Source: JAWODU01 sp046483125
Lineage (GTDB): Bacteria; Verrucomicrobiota; Kiritimatiellia; UBA8416; JAWODU01
Assembly: GCA_046483125.1 (NCBI GenBank)
Contig: JAWODU010000039.1
Location: forward strand, 1-49,339
Direction: 5' to 3'
DNA length: 49,339 bases
Shown here: piece after piece, positions 25,882-34,681 of the stretch
Layout: each line of letters opens with the position of its first letter
How positions within the stretch are numbered: position 1 is the first letter of the stretch
Made by a program: the position numbers and the translations under genes
The notes under the pieces: model-generated
Told to the model about the DNA's origin: nothing
Database searches by the model: none
What the model saw: only the letters and a program-made list of their open reading frames with translations

Positions 25882-27777
25882 ATGGTAAGAACCATGCAAA
25901 TCGACACTCGCCACATTGAGACAGGCTGTGAGATTCCCGGCGAGGGCTATTGCGATCAGCCGTACGTGGTTATCAACGAGGACGGCACCTGGACATGCCT
26001 TATGACCACCGGCGCCGGCCATGAGGGAGCGGGCGGACAGCACGTTGTCGCCGCAATCAGCGGGGATCATGGCAGGACCTGGAGCGAATTGTACGACATT
26101 GAACCGGCAGACGGCCCGGAAGCGTCGTGGGTTATGCCCCTGCGCGTGCCGGAGACAGGCCGGATCTACGCCTTCTACACCTACAACAAAGACAATCGGC
26201 GCGAGGTCAAAACCGTCAACGGCGGTGTCTGCACCCGCGTGGATTCTCTTGGTGTTTATGCCTACAAGTACAGCGACGACTGCGGACGCACGTGGTCGGA
26301 ACAACGTTACGAAATCCCGATGCGCCGGTTCGAGTGCGACCGGAACAACGCGTACGGCGGCGATGTTAAATTCTTCTGGGGCGTGGGCAAGCCGTTCATT
26401 CATCACGGCGCCGTTTACGTGGTCGCCAGCAAGGTCGGCGGGTTCGGTCCGGGATTCTTTGTTCAGAACGAGGGCGTCCTTTTCCGCAGTTCGAACCTGC
26501 TGATTGAGCCTGACCCTGGAAAACACGAGTGGGAGACATTGCCCGAGGGGGACATCGGCCTGCGAACGCCGGAAGGCGGCGGCCCCATTGCCGGGGAGTT
26601 CAACGTTACCCCTATGAACGACGGCTCGCTGTACGGCACATATCGCACGATAGACGGCTGGTCGTGTCATGCCTACAGCCGCGACGACGGGCGTCACTGG
26701 GAATCCGGCTGGATGACCTACACCCCCGCCAGCCGGCGGGTGAAGAACCCGCGCAGTGCAAACTTTGTGCGCCGCTTCTCCAACGGCAAGTACCTGTACT
26801 GGTTCTGCTTTCACGGCGGCGAGGTCCTCGGGAAAATGCCGGGTGTTGAGGGGGGAGGGGGTTATGCACACCGTAATCCCATCTGGATGTGCGGGGGCGT
26901 CGAAAAGGACGGTCGCATTCACTGGTCCCAGCCGGAGGTCGTTCTCTACGACGACAATATCGGCAACCGCATGAGTTATCCCGACTACATCGAGGACAAT
27001 GGCCGCGTCTTCTTCACCGAAACCCAGAAGAGCGTTGCCCGCGTCCACGAACTTGACAGGCACCTGCTGGAAGCCATGTGGAACCAGCACGACAACCGGT
27101 CGGTCGCGGCCGAAGGGCTGGTTCTGGAGCTCGACGAAGCGTCCTGCGCCGCCGGCCAGTCCGTCAGGATGCCGGAATTGCCGCCCCTGCACAATCGCAG
27201 TGCGGGCTTCGTCGACGCCGGTACCGGTGCCACGCTCGGGGAGACGGCGCCGAAGGCCGTGGAAGCGCGCGGCGGGTTCGCTCTGGAGTTGTGGGTAGAA
27301 TTCGACAACCTGAACCCCTGGCAGGTGCTGTTCGACAGTCGCGGCCCCGAGGGGCGCGGGCTCTTTGTACAGCTCACCGACCGTGAGACCCTGAAACTCA
27401 ACATTATCGGTCGCGCCTGGGGTACTCCCGGCAGTCGCTTCGGCAACGGCATGGTGGAGTCTTCCTGCGAGTGCGACACGGAACTGCTGAAGCCCGGCAA
27501 GCTCCACCAGGTTCTTTTCAATATGGACGGCGGACCGAAGCTGATGACCGTCATGGTCGACGGCGTCCTCTGCGACGGCGGAGCAGACCGCCAGTTCGGA
27601 TGGAGCCGGTTCCATCCCGCGCTGATGCACCCCAACGGAGCCGATCGGGCAACCCTGGCCCCGAGCCTGAACGGTACACTCCGAAAACTGCGCCTGTACA
27701 ACCGTTGCCTCCTGACCGGCGAAGGTGTCGGCAATTGGCGGGCGACAGGCCCTGGATTAATGATTAGCGTTCCGTGA
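25882..27777 (+). CDS. Asp-box propeller (sialidase-superfamily) with C-terminal LamG-like domain
   Basis: 631 residues (ATG at 25894 is an alternative start). Three Asp boxes: SGDHGRTW (about 61), SDDCGRTW (about 134) and SRDDGRHW (about 270). Conserved strands include CDQPYVVINEDGTW, WVMPLRVPETGRIYAFYTY and GGDVKFFWGVGKPFIHHGAVYVVASK. Residues about 465-625 (GFALELWVEFDNLNPWQVLFDSRG ... LNGTLRKLRLYNRCL) are a laminin-G/concanavalin-like module. No signal peptide is visible. The usual RIP arginine motif of GH33 is not seen, so I call it only sialidase-like. It may share a substrate class with the Asp-box protein at 9938. Confidence 0.75.
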   Translation: MVRTMQIDTRHIETGCEIPGEGYCDQPYVVINEDGTWTCLMTTGAGHEGAGGQHVVAAISGDHGRTWSELYDIEPADGPEASWVMPLRVPETGRIYAFYTYNKDNRREVKTVNGGVCTRVDSLGVYAYKYSDDCGRTWSEQRYEIPMRRFECDRNNAYGGDVKFFWGVGKPFIHHGAVYVVASKVGGFGPGFFVQNEGVLFRSSNLLIEPDPGKHEWETLPEGDIGLRTPEGGGPIAGEFNVTPMNDGSLYGTYRTIDGWSCHAYSRDDGRHWESGWMTYTPASRRVKNPRSANFVRRFSNGKYLYWFCFHGGEVLGKMPGVEGGGGYAHRNPIWMCGGVEKDGRIHWSQPEVVLYDDNIGNRMSYPDYIEDNGRVFFTETQKSVARVHELDRHLLEAMWNQHDNRSVAAEGLVLELDEASCAAGQSVRMPELPPLHNRSAGFVDAGTGATLGETAPKAVEARGGFALELWVEFDNLNPWQVLFDSRGPEGRGLFVQLTDRETLKLNIIGRAWGTPGSRFGNGMVESSCECDTELLKPGKLHQVLFNMDGGPKLMTVMVDGVLCDGGADRQFGWSRFHPALMHPNGADRATLAPSLNGTLRKLRLYNRCLLTGEGVGNWRATGPGLMISVP

Positions 27778-27821
27778 TTGTGCGTCGTGATGGTTTGCTT
27801 GAAAGCATTAATCAAGGCTGA

Positions 27822-27843
27822 CCCACGCGGGTCCCACGCGGGT
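27822..27843. repeat. Tandem 11-bp direct repeat (CCCACGCGGGT)
   Basis: Two perfect copies, 27822-27832 and 27833-27843, just before the terminator-like hairpin. Each unit is itself nearly palindromic. Confidence 0.7.
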
Positions 27844-27844
27844 T

Positions 27845-27871
27845 AGCCGGTTGTTCCCAACCGGCTGTTTT
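27845..27871 (+). terminator. Terminator-like hairpin after the Asp-box/LamG gene
   Basis: AGCCGGTT (27845-27852) pairs with AACCGGCT (27859-27866) over a 6-nt loop, followed by GTTTTG. A second small hairpin, CGTTGCG/CGCAACG, lies about 40 nt further on, between this gene and the convergent Gfo/Idh gene. Confidence 0.6.
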
Positions 27872-27983
27872 GTGCCCCGGCATCTACCCGTTGCGTTTCG
27901 CGCAACGTGATGATGCGTTTGGTCCTCAGACCCTGCGAAATCAGACACGTCGTCAGGGAAATGGCGGGGCGGCTGTAGGGTCT

Positions 27984-29234
27984 TCAGCGCATCCGGTTAA
28001 GCACATCATACAGCCCGCCGAGGTCCCCCGCGCCGGCTTCGCCGCCGGATTTCGCCCACCGAAGGCCCTGTTCGCCCGGCATACGGCCTTCGTTTACCAT
28101 AACGCGCGCGGCGTCGGACAGCCCCCTGACGGTGTGGTATTCCTCGCCGCTGTCTTCATGGACGATGTGCTTTATGGATTGTTCCGGTACCGGCGTGATG
28201 TTCCGGGCCGCCACGTAAATCAGGTCGTAAAAACGAACATAGGATTCCGTGTCGGCGAGGCGGATCAGGGGGCGTTTTTCTTCGCCCCGGACGTAAGCGA
28301 GATAACGCCGGAAGTTTTCCACGGTCGCGTTCCCGCGCGCCAGCTCTCCCGTTTCCCGTTTGCCGTCGGTCCATTCAATGGTGTATCCACTGCTCAGGCG
28401 ATATACGATCCTGGCTTTTTCGCATTCGATGATCTCGTCGCACAGCCACCCTTCCTCGCAGGCGTGCGAGGCGGCAAAGCGAAGCTCGATTCCGTTCTTC
28501 GTTACGCCCGAAACGAACATCGTGTCGGTACTCTGGATGGGATTTGCACGGTACAGTTCCGCCCGGACGTGTTCCACCTCTCCCCACGACAGCAGTTCGC
28601 CCGTTCCGCACCAGAAAAGTATGTTGAAAACAAGGTGGGCCATCGCGTTGCCCAGGCACGAATCGAGCACCGGATAATCTTCCAGGAAAAGTTTCCCGGC
28701 CCAGCCGGCGCGCTCGTAATAGGAAGCGGGCCTCGCCCAGAGCCCGAGGTAACTCACGCGTTTAAGGGCGCCGAATTCTCCTTGCAGAACGCGTTTCTTC
28801 ATGGCCTGTCGCGGCGGCTCGTAGATGAAATTGAAGCCCACGAAAGTGGATTTCACGGCCTTTTCCTCGACTTTGAGCATACGTTCGAGTTCGTCGTAAA
28901 CCAGCGTCGGAGGTTTCTCCAGGTAGCAGGCGATGCCGTTTTCCACACAGTCGGCGTGCATCGGGGCGTGCAGGTGAATTGGCGTGGGAACGCCCATTAC
29001 GTCAAGTTCGCCGGCGCGGGCTTTAAGCATCTCATCGTAGCCCCTGTAAACGCGCACTCCCCGTTTCTCCATTTCAAGTCCCTCGATGGCGTCCGCGTAT
29101 CTGGACGGGTCCCGGCTGGTTGCGCATATAAGGCGGCACAGACCTTCTTTTTCCAGTTCGCGGGCCGCCTTGTGGTGGGCCCGCGCGAATCCCCCGAACC
29201 CCACGATTCCAAGCTTCAGAACGTCATCGGTCAT
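27984..29234 (-). CDS. Gfo/Idh/MocA family oxidoreductase, second copy
   Basis: 416 residues. Rossmann motif LGIVGFGGFARAHHKAAREL (residues 8-27), substrate/cofactor signature YLEKPPTLV (EKP 106-108), and a C-terminal domain with FNFIYEPPRQAMKKRVLQGEFG and DYPVLDSCLGNAMAHLVFNILF. It is longer than the first copy and clearly a different subfamily. Start ATG 29234 follows AAAGGAAG. It diverges from the PHP-domain gene across a 142-bp promoter region. It likely oxidises a sugar or inositol-type substrate with NAD(P) in the cytoplasm; the substrate is unknown. Confidence 0.9.
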   Translation of the reverse strand: MTDDVLKLGIVGFGGFARAHHKAARELEKEGLCRLICATSRDPSRYADAIEGLEMEKRGVRVYRGYDEMLKARAGELDVMGVPTPIHLHAPMHADCVENGIACYLEKPPTLVYDELERMLKVEEKAVKSTFVGFNFIYEPPRQAMKKRVLQGEFGALKRVSYLGLWARPASYYERAGWAGKLFLEDYPVLDSCLGNAMAHLVFNILFWCGTGELLSWGEVEHVRAELYRANPIQSTDTMFVSGVTKNGIELRFAASHACEEGWLCDEIIECEKARIVYRLSSGYTIEWTDGKRETGELARGNATVENFRRYLAYVRGEEKRPLIRLADTESYVRFYDLIYVAARNITPVPEQSIKHIVHEDSGEEYHTVRGLSDAARVMVNEGRMPGEQGLRWAKSGGEAGAGDLGGLYDVLNRMR

Positions 29235-29318
29235 TTTGCGGTGCTTCCTTTCCGGTTAAGGGCATGTTCGCCCATGACAGTCGTGATTTCAACCCGAAAC
29301 CGCGATGAACTTCTGCTG

Positions 29319-29347
29319 TTTTCAATTTCCCCGGCCTGGTGTATAAG
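29319..29347 (+). promoter_or_regulatory. Sigma70-like promoter for the PHP-domain gene
   Basis: TTTTCA (29319-29324), 17-nt spacer, TATAAG (29342-29347), with the ATG of the downstream gene at 29377. The -10 box matches consensus at 5 of 6 positions and the -35 at 4 of 6. Confidence 0.45.
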
Positions 29348-29376
29348 TTGGGTTACGTGAAAGGACACCGGACGCA

Positions 29377-31164
29377 ATGCTGAAGATTCTGAACGAACCG
29401 TGCCCGCGGGTTACGGATACCGAACCGTCGACCTGGCTGGTGGAATGGACCGCGGAGCGGGAAATGCCCGAGGGAACGGTGCTGGAACTGCGCGGCGAAA
29501 ACCTAAAAACGATTCTTGCGGCCCAATGGCATGAAGTGAGCGTGCAGGGCGATTGCTGGGAGACTGTATGGCAGATTCCGCGACGCAGTGGATTTGCGGA
29601 CATACACGCCGATAACAAGGAAAAAAGGCTGATTCAGGCACGGGCGCGCAGGACGGTGCCGGAAGGAACGGTGTCGCGTTTCGTGCTCAGGGTTAAACCC
29701 GAGAACATCCGGGACTCCGATTTCCCGGTGCGCGTTGTGATCGACGGCGAGGACAGCGGTGCCGCCGACAGGTTCTCGCTGAAAACACGTGCCGGCGCAG
29801 TAACCTTCCTGCGCGTTTACGTTCGTCCTTCTTTACAGGCCGACGGATCACTTCGCGTGGTACTGGCGCCGGAAGACGGGGATTGTTTCCCCGCGTCTTT
29901 TCAACGGCCTTTACGCGTTTCGCTTCGGGACGGAAAGCAGGCCCTGTGGAAGGGGCACGTGCGCGGCTGTACGGCCGTTGATATTCCCGCGAAGATTGAA
30001 ACCGGACAATCCCCGTGCCGTCTGACGGCGGCTGTCGACCGCAGGGAGCTTACAAACGGCGAGGCGATATCCAACGGGCGGCGCGAAGGCGCTGAATCCC
30101 GTGTAGTTTCCAACCCGTTCCTTACCCGGGTTTCGGGCTTTATTCCCGCCTTCGGCGCTCTGCACTGGCATACGCGTGTGTCGGGGGACGGTCAGCGCAC
30201 CATGGATGCGGCGTTCCTGGAGGGGCGGGATCACGGGAATCTCGACTTTGCCGCGCCGGGAGACCACACACCGCGCGGCCGGAACTGGCGGGAGCTGACC
30301 GACGGGGTCGAGTACTTCAACGAAGACGGCTTTTTCACCACTCTGTACGGCTGGGAGCTGTCAAGCAACCGCGGGCATGTTAATTTTTACTTTGTTGATC
30401 CCGATCATCCCATGAACCCGGAAAATTACGCGGGCCCCAGCCTGCCGGAGGAATACATAGAAAGCATTCCGCACCGGAATTTCCTGGCAATACCTCATCA
30501 TACAAACGCGGTGAGCAAGGAGTTTAAAAAAGACGGAACACATTACTGGACGGAGTATCCCTGGGGAAAGCCCTGCCCGGAGTACCTGCGGCTCGTGGAG
30601 ATATTCCAGTGCCGCGGCAACCAGGAAAGAGAACGTTATCCGGAGGGTTGGCGACAGCAGTACGAAAACAACGGCGGCAGTGTGCAGACGGCGCTGGACA
30701 GCGGCCATCGCCTTGGTTTTGTGGGCGGCACGGATGACCATATCGGTTTCCCCGGCATCAACTGTCACAATGAGGGTAGGATAGTCACCGGCGCCTGGCT
30801 GAAGGAGCGAACACGCAACGGACTTTACGAGGCCCTTTATGAACGCCGGACCTGGGCCTGCTGGGACACGCGCGCCATTGTGCGCTTTGAAGTCAATAAC
30901 GTTCTGCAGGGAGGGGAATTAAACGCCTGCTCCGGCACCGCTCTCAGGGCGCGGATCACAGCGCATTTCGAGGCGCCGCTTGACGTCCTGGAACTGGTCT
31001 CAAACGGCGACAACGCCGTCGCCGTCCCGTACCCGCGGGATTCCCTCGACGTTGAAACGGAAGTGGACCTCGGCACGCGGTCCGAACGGACTTACGTTTA
31101 CCTGCGTGTCCGCCAGACGGACGGGGCAATCGTGTACGCTTCACCGGTTTTTTTTACGGGTTAA
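29377..31164 (+). CDS. DUF3604-like PHP-domain metal-dependent hydrolase
   Basis: 595 residues, cytoplasmic by appearance. After an N-terminal beta-rich region of about 250 residues, the PHP metal site begins with FGALHWHTRVSGDG (His263, His265), then FAAPGDHTP, IPHHTN and GFVGGTDDHIGFPG, the usual order of PHP phosphoesterase ligands. DUF3604 proteins share this pattern and commonly accompany sulfatases in PVC genomes. The C-terminal 100 residues form an Ig-like sandwich (RFEVNNVLQGGEL...). It is followed 25 nt later by a sulfatase on the same strand, so the two probably act together. The phospho- or sugar-ester substrate is unknown. Confidence 0.8.
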   Translation: MLKILNEPCPRVTDTEPSTWLVEWTAEREMPEGTVLELRGENLKTILAAQWHEVSVQGDCWETVWQIPRRSGFADIHADNKEKRLIQARARRTVPEGTVSRFVLRVKPENIRDSDFPVRVVIDGEDSGAADRFSLKTRAGAVTFLRVYVRPSLQADGSLRVVLAPEDGDCFPASFQRPLRVSLRDGKQALWKGHVRGCTAVDIPAKIETGQSPCRLTAAVDRRELTNGEAISNGRREGAESRVVSNPFLTRVSGFIPAFGALHWHTRVSGDGQRTMDAAFLEGRDHGNLDFAAPGDHTPRGRNWRELTDGVEYFNEDGFFTTLYGWELSSNRGHVNFYFVDPDHPMNPENYAGPSLPEEYIESIPHRNFLAIPHHTNAVSKEFKKDGTHYWTEYPWGKPCPEYLRLVEIFQCRGNQERERYPEGWRQQYENNGGSVQTALDSGHRLGFVGGTDDHIGFPGINCHNEGRIVTGAWLKERTRNGLYEALYERRTWACWDTRAIVRFEVNNVLQGGELNACSGTALRARITAHFEAPLDVLELVSNGDNAVAVPYPRDSLDVETEVDLGTRSERTYVYLRVRQTDGAIVYASPVFFTG

Positions 31165-31189
31165 CCGCAAAGCTTCGGGGAATTGGATT

Positions 31190-32680
31190 ATGACACAGGA
31201 CAGTAAAGCCGGAACTCCGGACATTCTATTTTTCTTTTCCGACCAGCACCACGGCCTTTACACGGGCTACGCGGGGCATCCGCTGGTTCAGACGCCCAAC
31301 ATGGACCGGGTGGCGGCCAACGGAACGGCGTGCGAGGTCGCGTACACGTCCTGTCCTCTCTGCGTGCCGGCCCGTTCAAGCATGCTGACCGGACAGCTTC
31401 CTTCGCGTAACGGCGTTTTCAACAACAATCACATGATACGAAGCGACCAGGCGACTTTTCTTCACTCGCTTGCGGGGCGCGGTTACGAAACGGTCCTGTG
31501 CGGGCGCATGCATTTCAAGGGGCCGGACCAGCGGCATGGATTCACAAAGCGGATCTGCGGCGACATAACGTCGCTTTACTCCGGCGGAATTGCCGCGTCC
31601 GGGATATTTCATTCGACCTTCGGCATGGGGGGGTGCGCGAATTTCGCCGGGGCGGGCGATTCACCGGTGCTTGAATACGACCGTGCCGTAGTCGAGGCCG
31701 CTTTGAAGTACCTCGCGAAAGATCACGACAAACCGCAATGCGTAGTCGTGGGCACTTACGGTCCGCATTTCCCGTACGTGGCCCCTCGCGAATTCTTCGA
31801 TCTGTACCGCGGAAAAACGAAACCGCCCGCTTCGTGGAACCCTGAGGGCCGGGACGTGAACCCGATTGTTGACGCCAAGCGACAGCGGTCGCGGACTTCA
31901 CCTGAAATCGGCCGGGAGTCTCCCATGACAACCGGGTTCATGCTGGCCGCAAGGGCCGCGTACCTGGGCATGATCAGCGAACAGGACCGGATACTTGGAG
32001 TGGTACGCGAAGCCTGGGATAAATATCTGGACCGTTCGCGGCGGAAAGGTATTTTCGTCTACTCCTCGGACCATGGCGACACCTGCGGAGAACACGGCGT
32101 GTTCGGCAAGCAGACCTTTTACGAAGGCTCGGCGAGGATACCGATGATTTTCGAGGGGGACGGCGTCGGCAAGGGCAATCGTCTCCGCGAGCCTGTTTCG
32201 ATAATGGATATCGGACCGACGCTGTGCGACATGACGGGCGCGGAGCCGCCGCCGCGGCAGGACGGAAGAAGTCTTTGCGAGGATCTTCGGGGCGGGGAAG
32301 GGGACGCCGGGCGGTTCGTTCTGAGCGAATGGGTCCAGCCTTTTAAGGACGAAATCGTTCCCGCCAGAATGATTCGCAAGGGGCGTTGGAAGCTTATTCA
32401 TTACGAGCATAAGGAGGTTCCCGATCAGCTTTTCGATCTTGAAACGGACCCCGGCGAACTGGAAGACCGCTCGGCAGGCGAGGCCGATTTTCTTGCCGGG
32501 CTGAAAGAGGAACTCACGCGGAATTGGGAACCGGAGCGCGTGGCCGCCGTTTTTGCGGAAAAACGCGGGCATCTTGCCCTGATAAACCGGTCGTACCCAA
32601 ACGCGTGTCCGGCGGAACCCGAAACGGAAAGACGCGCCGTGCCGGAACACGCGAAGCAGAAACCGGAACTTGTATTCTAG
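31190..32680 (+). CDS. Type I (Cys-type) sulfatase
   Basis: 496 residues from ATG 31190; a longer in-frame extension would lie inside the preceding gene and is rejected. Starts at the catalytic fold with DILFFFSDQHHGLYTG (metal Asp18) and carries the formylglycine motif CPLCVPARSSMLTG, with Cys58 as the residue to be converted. VYSSDHGDTCGEHGVFGK supplies the distal metal ligands. No signal peptide. It would hydrolyse sulfate esters on imported saccharides after activation by a formylglycine-generating enzyme encoded elsewhere. A hairpin repeat follows its stop codon. Confidence 0.93.
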   Translation: MTQDSKAGTPDILFFFSDQHHGLYTGYAGHPLVQTPNMDRVAANGTACEVAYTSCPLCVPARSSMLTGQLPSRNGVFNNNHMIRSDQATFLHSLAGRGYETVLCGRMHFKGPDQRHGFTKRICGDITSLYSGGIAASGIFHSTFGMGGCANFAGAGDSPVLEYDRAVVEAALKYLAKDHDKPQCVVVGTYGPHFPYVAPREFFDLYRGKTKPPASWNPEGRDVNPIVDAKRQRSRTSPEIGRESPMTTGFMLAARAAYLGMISEQDRILGVVREAWDKYLDRSRRKGIFVYSSDHGDTCGEHGVFGKQTFYEGSARIPMIFEGDGVGKGNRLREPVSIMDIGPTLCDMTGAEPPPRQDGRSLCEDLRGGEGDAGRFVLSEWVQPFKDEIVPARMIRKGRWKLIHYEHKEVPDQLFDLETDPGELEDRSAGEADFLAGLKEELTRNWEPERVAAVFAEKRGHLALINRSYPNACPAEPETERRAVPEHAKQKPELVF

Positions 32681-32723
32681 ACGTGATGCGAGCCGCTCTT
32701 GCGGCTCGCAAACGTGGCTAATC
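32679..32723 (+). repeat. Post-gene hairpin repeat, copy 1
   Basis: TGCGAGCCGC (32687-32696) pairs perfectly with GCGGCTCGCA (32701-32710) around TCTT. The hairpin and about 15 flanking bases recur at 42029-42073. No T-run follows. The rest of 32724-32880 holds no recognisable gene. Confidence 0.75.
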
Positions 32724-32892
32724 CCGTTTGTTAGTGACTCTCACGAATAATCCAGGTCAGAGAATAAGTTTAACGACTTGGTGCCGAGAGCCACGCATTT
32801 CATTATTGCCGCCAACCCGATTATGAGGTGTCCTGGCCTATATTCAATTGAGGAAACGAGATGGGTAGAAATCTGCCGATTGGAGGCGCGTG

Positions 32893-33126
32893 ATGAACGA
32901 GAGAATTGTTGTCGATGCAAACATACACTTCGGCCGCCCCTGTATTGCCGGCACCAGAATACCTGTTGAAAAAGTTCTTGAGTTGGTCAAAGTGGGGCAT
33001 TCCTTTGATGACATAATGAAGGACTATTATCCCGATATCACTCCGGAAGACATCCAAGCCTGTGTTCAGTATGCTATGGATGTCGTATCAGTTGAAGATA
33101 TCCACCTGGCTACGGCAACGCCATGA
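32893..33126 (+). CDS. DUF433 family protein, antitoxin-like
   Basis: 77 residues from ATG 32893, behind a GGAGG at 6-nt spacing. The family pattern is clear: HFGRPCIAGTRIPVEKVLELVKVGHSFDDIMKDYYPDITPEDIQACVQYA, a MerR/winged-helix-like fold seen in DUF433 antitoxins. Its stop overlaps the start of the next frame (ATGA), the normal layout for a DUF433-DUF5615 pair. The partner is damaged, so the antitoxin is probably an orphan. Confidence 0.88.
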   Translation: MNERIVVDANIHFGRPCIAGTRIPVEKVLELVKVGHSFDDIMKDYYPDITPEDIQACVQYAMDVVSVEDIHLATATP

Positions 33127-33293
33127 ACTTCCTGCTCGATCAGGATGTTTACGCGGTCACAACAAGATTCCTTGCCGGTCTGGGTCATGATGTGGTTTCT
33201 GTTTCGCTTCAGCAGTCATGGGGTGCGGGAAGCTCTGCCGGGACAAGTGCGGGATGTTTTCATAAGAGGTTTTCGGGTTTTATGATTGAGTAA
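33123..33293 (+). pseudogene. Broken DUF5615 (PIN-like) toxin gene
   Basis: The first 28 codons (MNFLLDQDVYAVTTRFLAGLGHDVVSVS, here split as MNFLLDQDVYAVTT and RFLAGLGHDVVSVS) are the typical start of DUF5615 PIN-like nucleases. After that the frame degenerates (LQQSWGAGSSAG...) and stops after 56 residues, against about 110-120 normally. The catalytic RDRDF region is missing. The remnant runs 14 bp into the end of the convergent ADP-ribosylglycohydrolase gene, consistent with a deletion or rearrangement at this boundary. Confidence 0.72.
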
Positions 33294-34656
33294 TGCGTTT
33301 GTACACTTCGAAAGTCCTGCGGGCCAGTTCCTCCATTTTTACTTCCTGAAAACCGAGCATCAGCGGCTTGACGGTATCGTTTAACGGCGCCTTGAAAGTG
33401 CCGGAAAACGCCTCGTGGCCCGATACCGCTCCGACTATTGAGCCTGCGGTAGCGCCGTTGCAGTCGGTGTCAAGGCCGCCCGTGACGGCTGTGCAGATCG
33501 ATTCGGCCGTGTCCATCTTCCCGTAAAAGAGCGCGGCCACGCAGATCATGGCGTTGTTGACCGTGTGCACGGGGTGCATCCATTCCCCGTACTGCCCCTC
33601 CAGCGCCTCCATGAATGACTCGATGTCCGGGCATTCCCTGACCCACTTGAGCGCACGGCGAATCCCTTCAGCCAGCCTGCAGTTGGCGGGGATCTCGGAG
33701 AGACCGGCCCTGACAAGTTCTTCCGGATCGTCCATGACGAAGGCCGAAGCAATAACCGCCGCCATGAACATTTCACCGTAGATGCCGTTGGCGGTGTGGG
33801 TCCAGTGAGCGTCCCGCCATGCGAATTCCGCGGCCAGCTCCGGATTGCCCGCCGCGCAGTAGGCCCAGCCGTCAGCGCGTATCTGGGCGCCTATCCATTC
33901 GCGGTAAGGATTGTTATGGCGCGCAGTCCATGCGGGTGAAGGGTACGCGCCGTTTTTACCCCGCACGTTCCTTATATTGTAGTTGGTAATGGCCTGGGAC
34001 TCGGCGGTGCAGATTGCGGAAAAAGGCAGGCACCCGTTCCACGCGTCGGCTACGTTGTACCATTTAAAATCTGCACCGTTCTTTTCGAGAACGTGGAGGC
34101 CCGTCAGCGTGTAGTGAATGTCGTCGTCGGGAGGCATACACGAGATGTTTTCGCGCGTCGCGGGGTCGGCCGGGCTGACACTGTGCTTGTCGTCGTCACG
34201 CGGTACGCCGGAAATGTAGTTATCCAGCGGCCAGTGGCCCCTGCGCTCAAGGTAGTCCTTGAGCCGAAGGCGGCCCCGGTGTATCAGGCACATACCTTCT
34301 ACAGGCTTGCCGAGCGCACAGCCGCAGAAACGCCCGGTCCATGCTCCGTGAAACCTGTCCAGCAGTTGGTCGTCGGACAGTACAACTTCCAGCCGGCGCG
34401 GCCCTTCCGGGCGAAGACGCCTGATTTCCTCAAGAGCGTCCGGCTGTTCGTAACCGAAGTCAGGATCGGTATCGAGGTCCTCCATGGCATTGAAAAGTTC
34501 CTTCGCCTCGGGATCGTCGAACAGGTCGGTTGTTGTATCAAGCTGTTCGACCCGCTTTTTCAGGGACTCCGGTACGATCTTTCCCTCGTACTCAGCCTGG
34601 ATGCATTCAAACTTCAGGTGGCCCGCAATCGACGACCATCCTGTGAAAGGCGGCAT
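33280..34656 (-). CDS. ADP-ribosylglycohydrolase (DraG/ARH) family protein
   Basis: 458 residues from the ATG at 34656, chosen because AAAGGAG lies just upstream. The longer open frame would run into the sulfatase gene. Family motifs in order: FHGAWTGRFCGCALGKPVEGM, MPPDDDIHYTLTGLHVLE (metal-binding acids), ANGIYGEMFMAAVIASAF, and GGLDTDCNGATAGSIVGAVSG, the DTD...GA signature holding two Mg ions. It follows a sulfatase on the same strand with a 25-nt gap, so probably one transcript. In such a setting it may hydrolyse a glycosidic bond of a sugar derivative rather than ADP-ribose; this is inference. Confidence 0.88.
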   Translation of the reverse strand: MPPFTGWSSIAGHLKFECIQAEYEGKIVPESLKKRVEQLDTTTDLFDDPEAKELFNAMEDLDTDPDFGYEQPDALEEIRRLRPEGPRRLEVVLSDDQLLDRFHGAWTGRFCGCALGKPVEGMCLIHRGRLRLKDYLERRGHWPLDNYISGVPRDDDKHSVSPADPATRENISCMPPDDDIHYTLTGLHVLEKNGADFKWYNVADAWNGCLPFSAICTAESQAITNYNIRNVRGKNGAYPSPAWTARHNNPYREWIGAQIRADGWAYCAAGNPELAAEFAWRDAHWTHTANGIYGEMFMAAVIASAFVMDDPEELVRAGLSEIPANCRLAEGIRRALKWVRECPDIESFMEALEGQYGEWMHPVHTVNNAMICVAALFYGKMDTAESICTAVTGGLDTDCNGATAGSIVGAVSGHEAFSGTFKAPLNDTVKPLMLGFQEVKMEELARRTFEVYKRITQS

Positions 34657-34681
34657 ATCGGCTCCTTTACTGTTCTTCGGC

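Noticed and set aside
25810..27630. 606-codon open frame on the minus strand
   Set aside because: Fully antisense to the Asp-box/LamG gene, has no family motifs, and reflects GC-rich codon bias.
27822..27843. Possible CRISPR-like direct repeat
   Set aside because: Only two abutting 11-bp units, no spacers and no cas genes.
27870..29360. 496-codon plus-strand open frame
   Set aside because: Antisense to the second Gfo/Idh gene, which has clear Rossmann and EKP motifs; the plus frame is low-complexity in character.
32778..32969. 63-codon plus-strand frame before DUF433
   Set aside because: Overlaps DUF433 in another frame with no protein-like pattern; DUF433 has the strong ribosome site.
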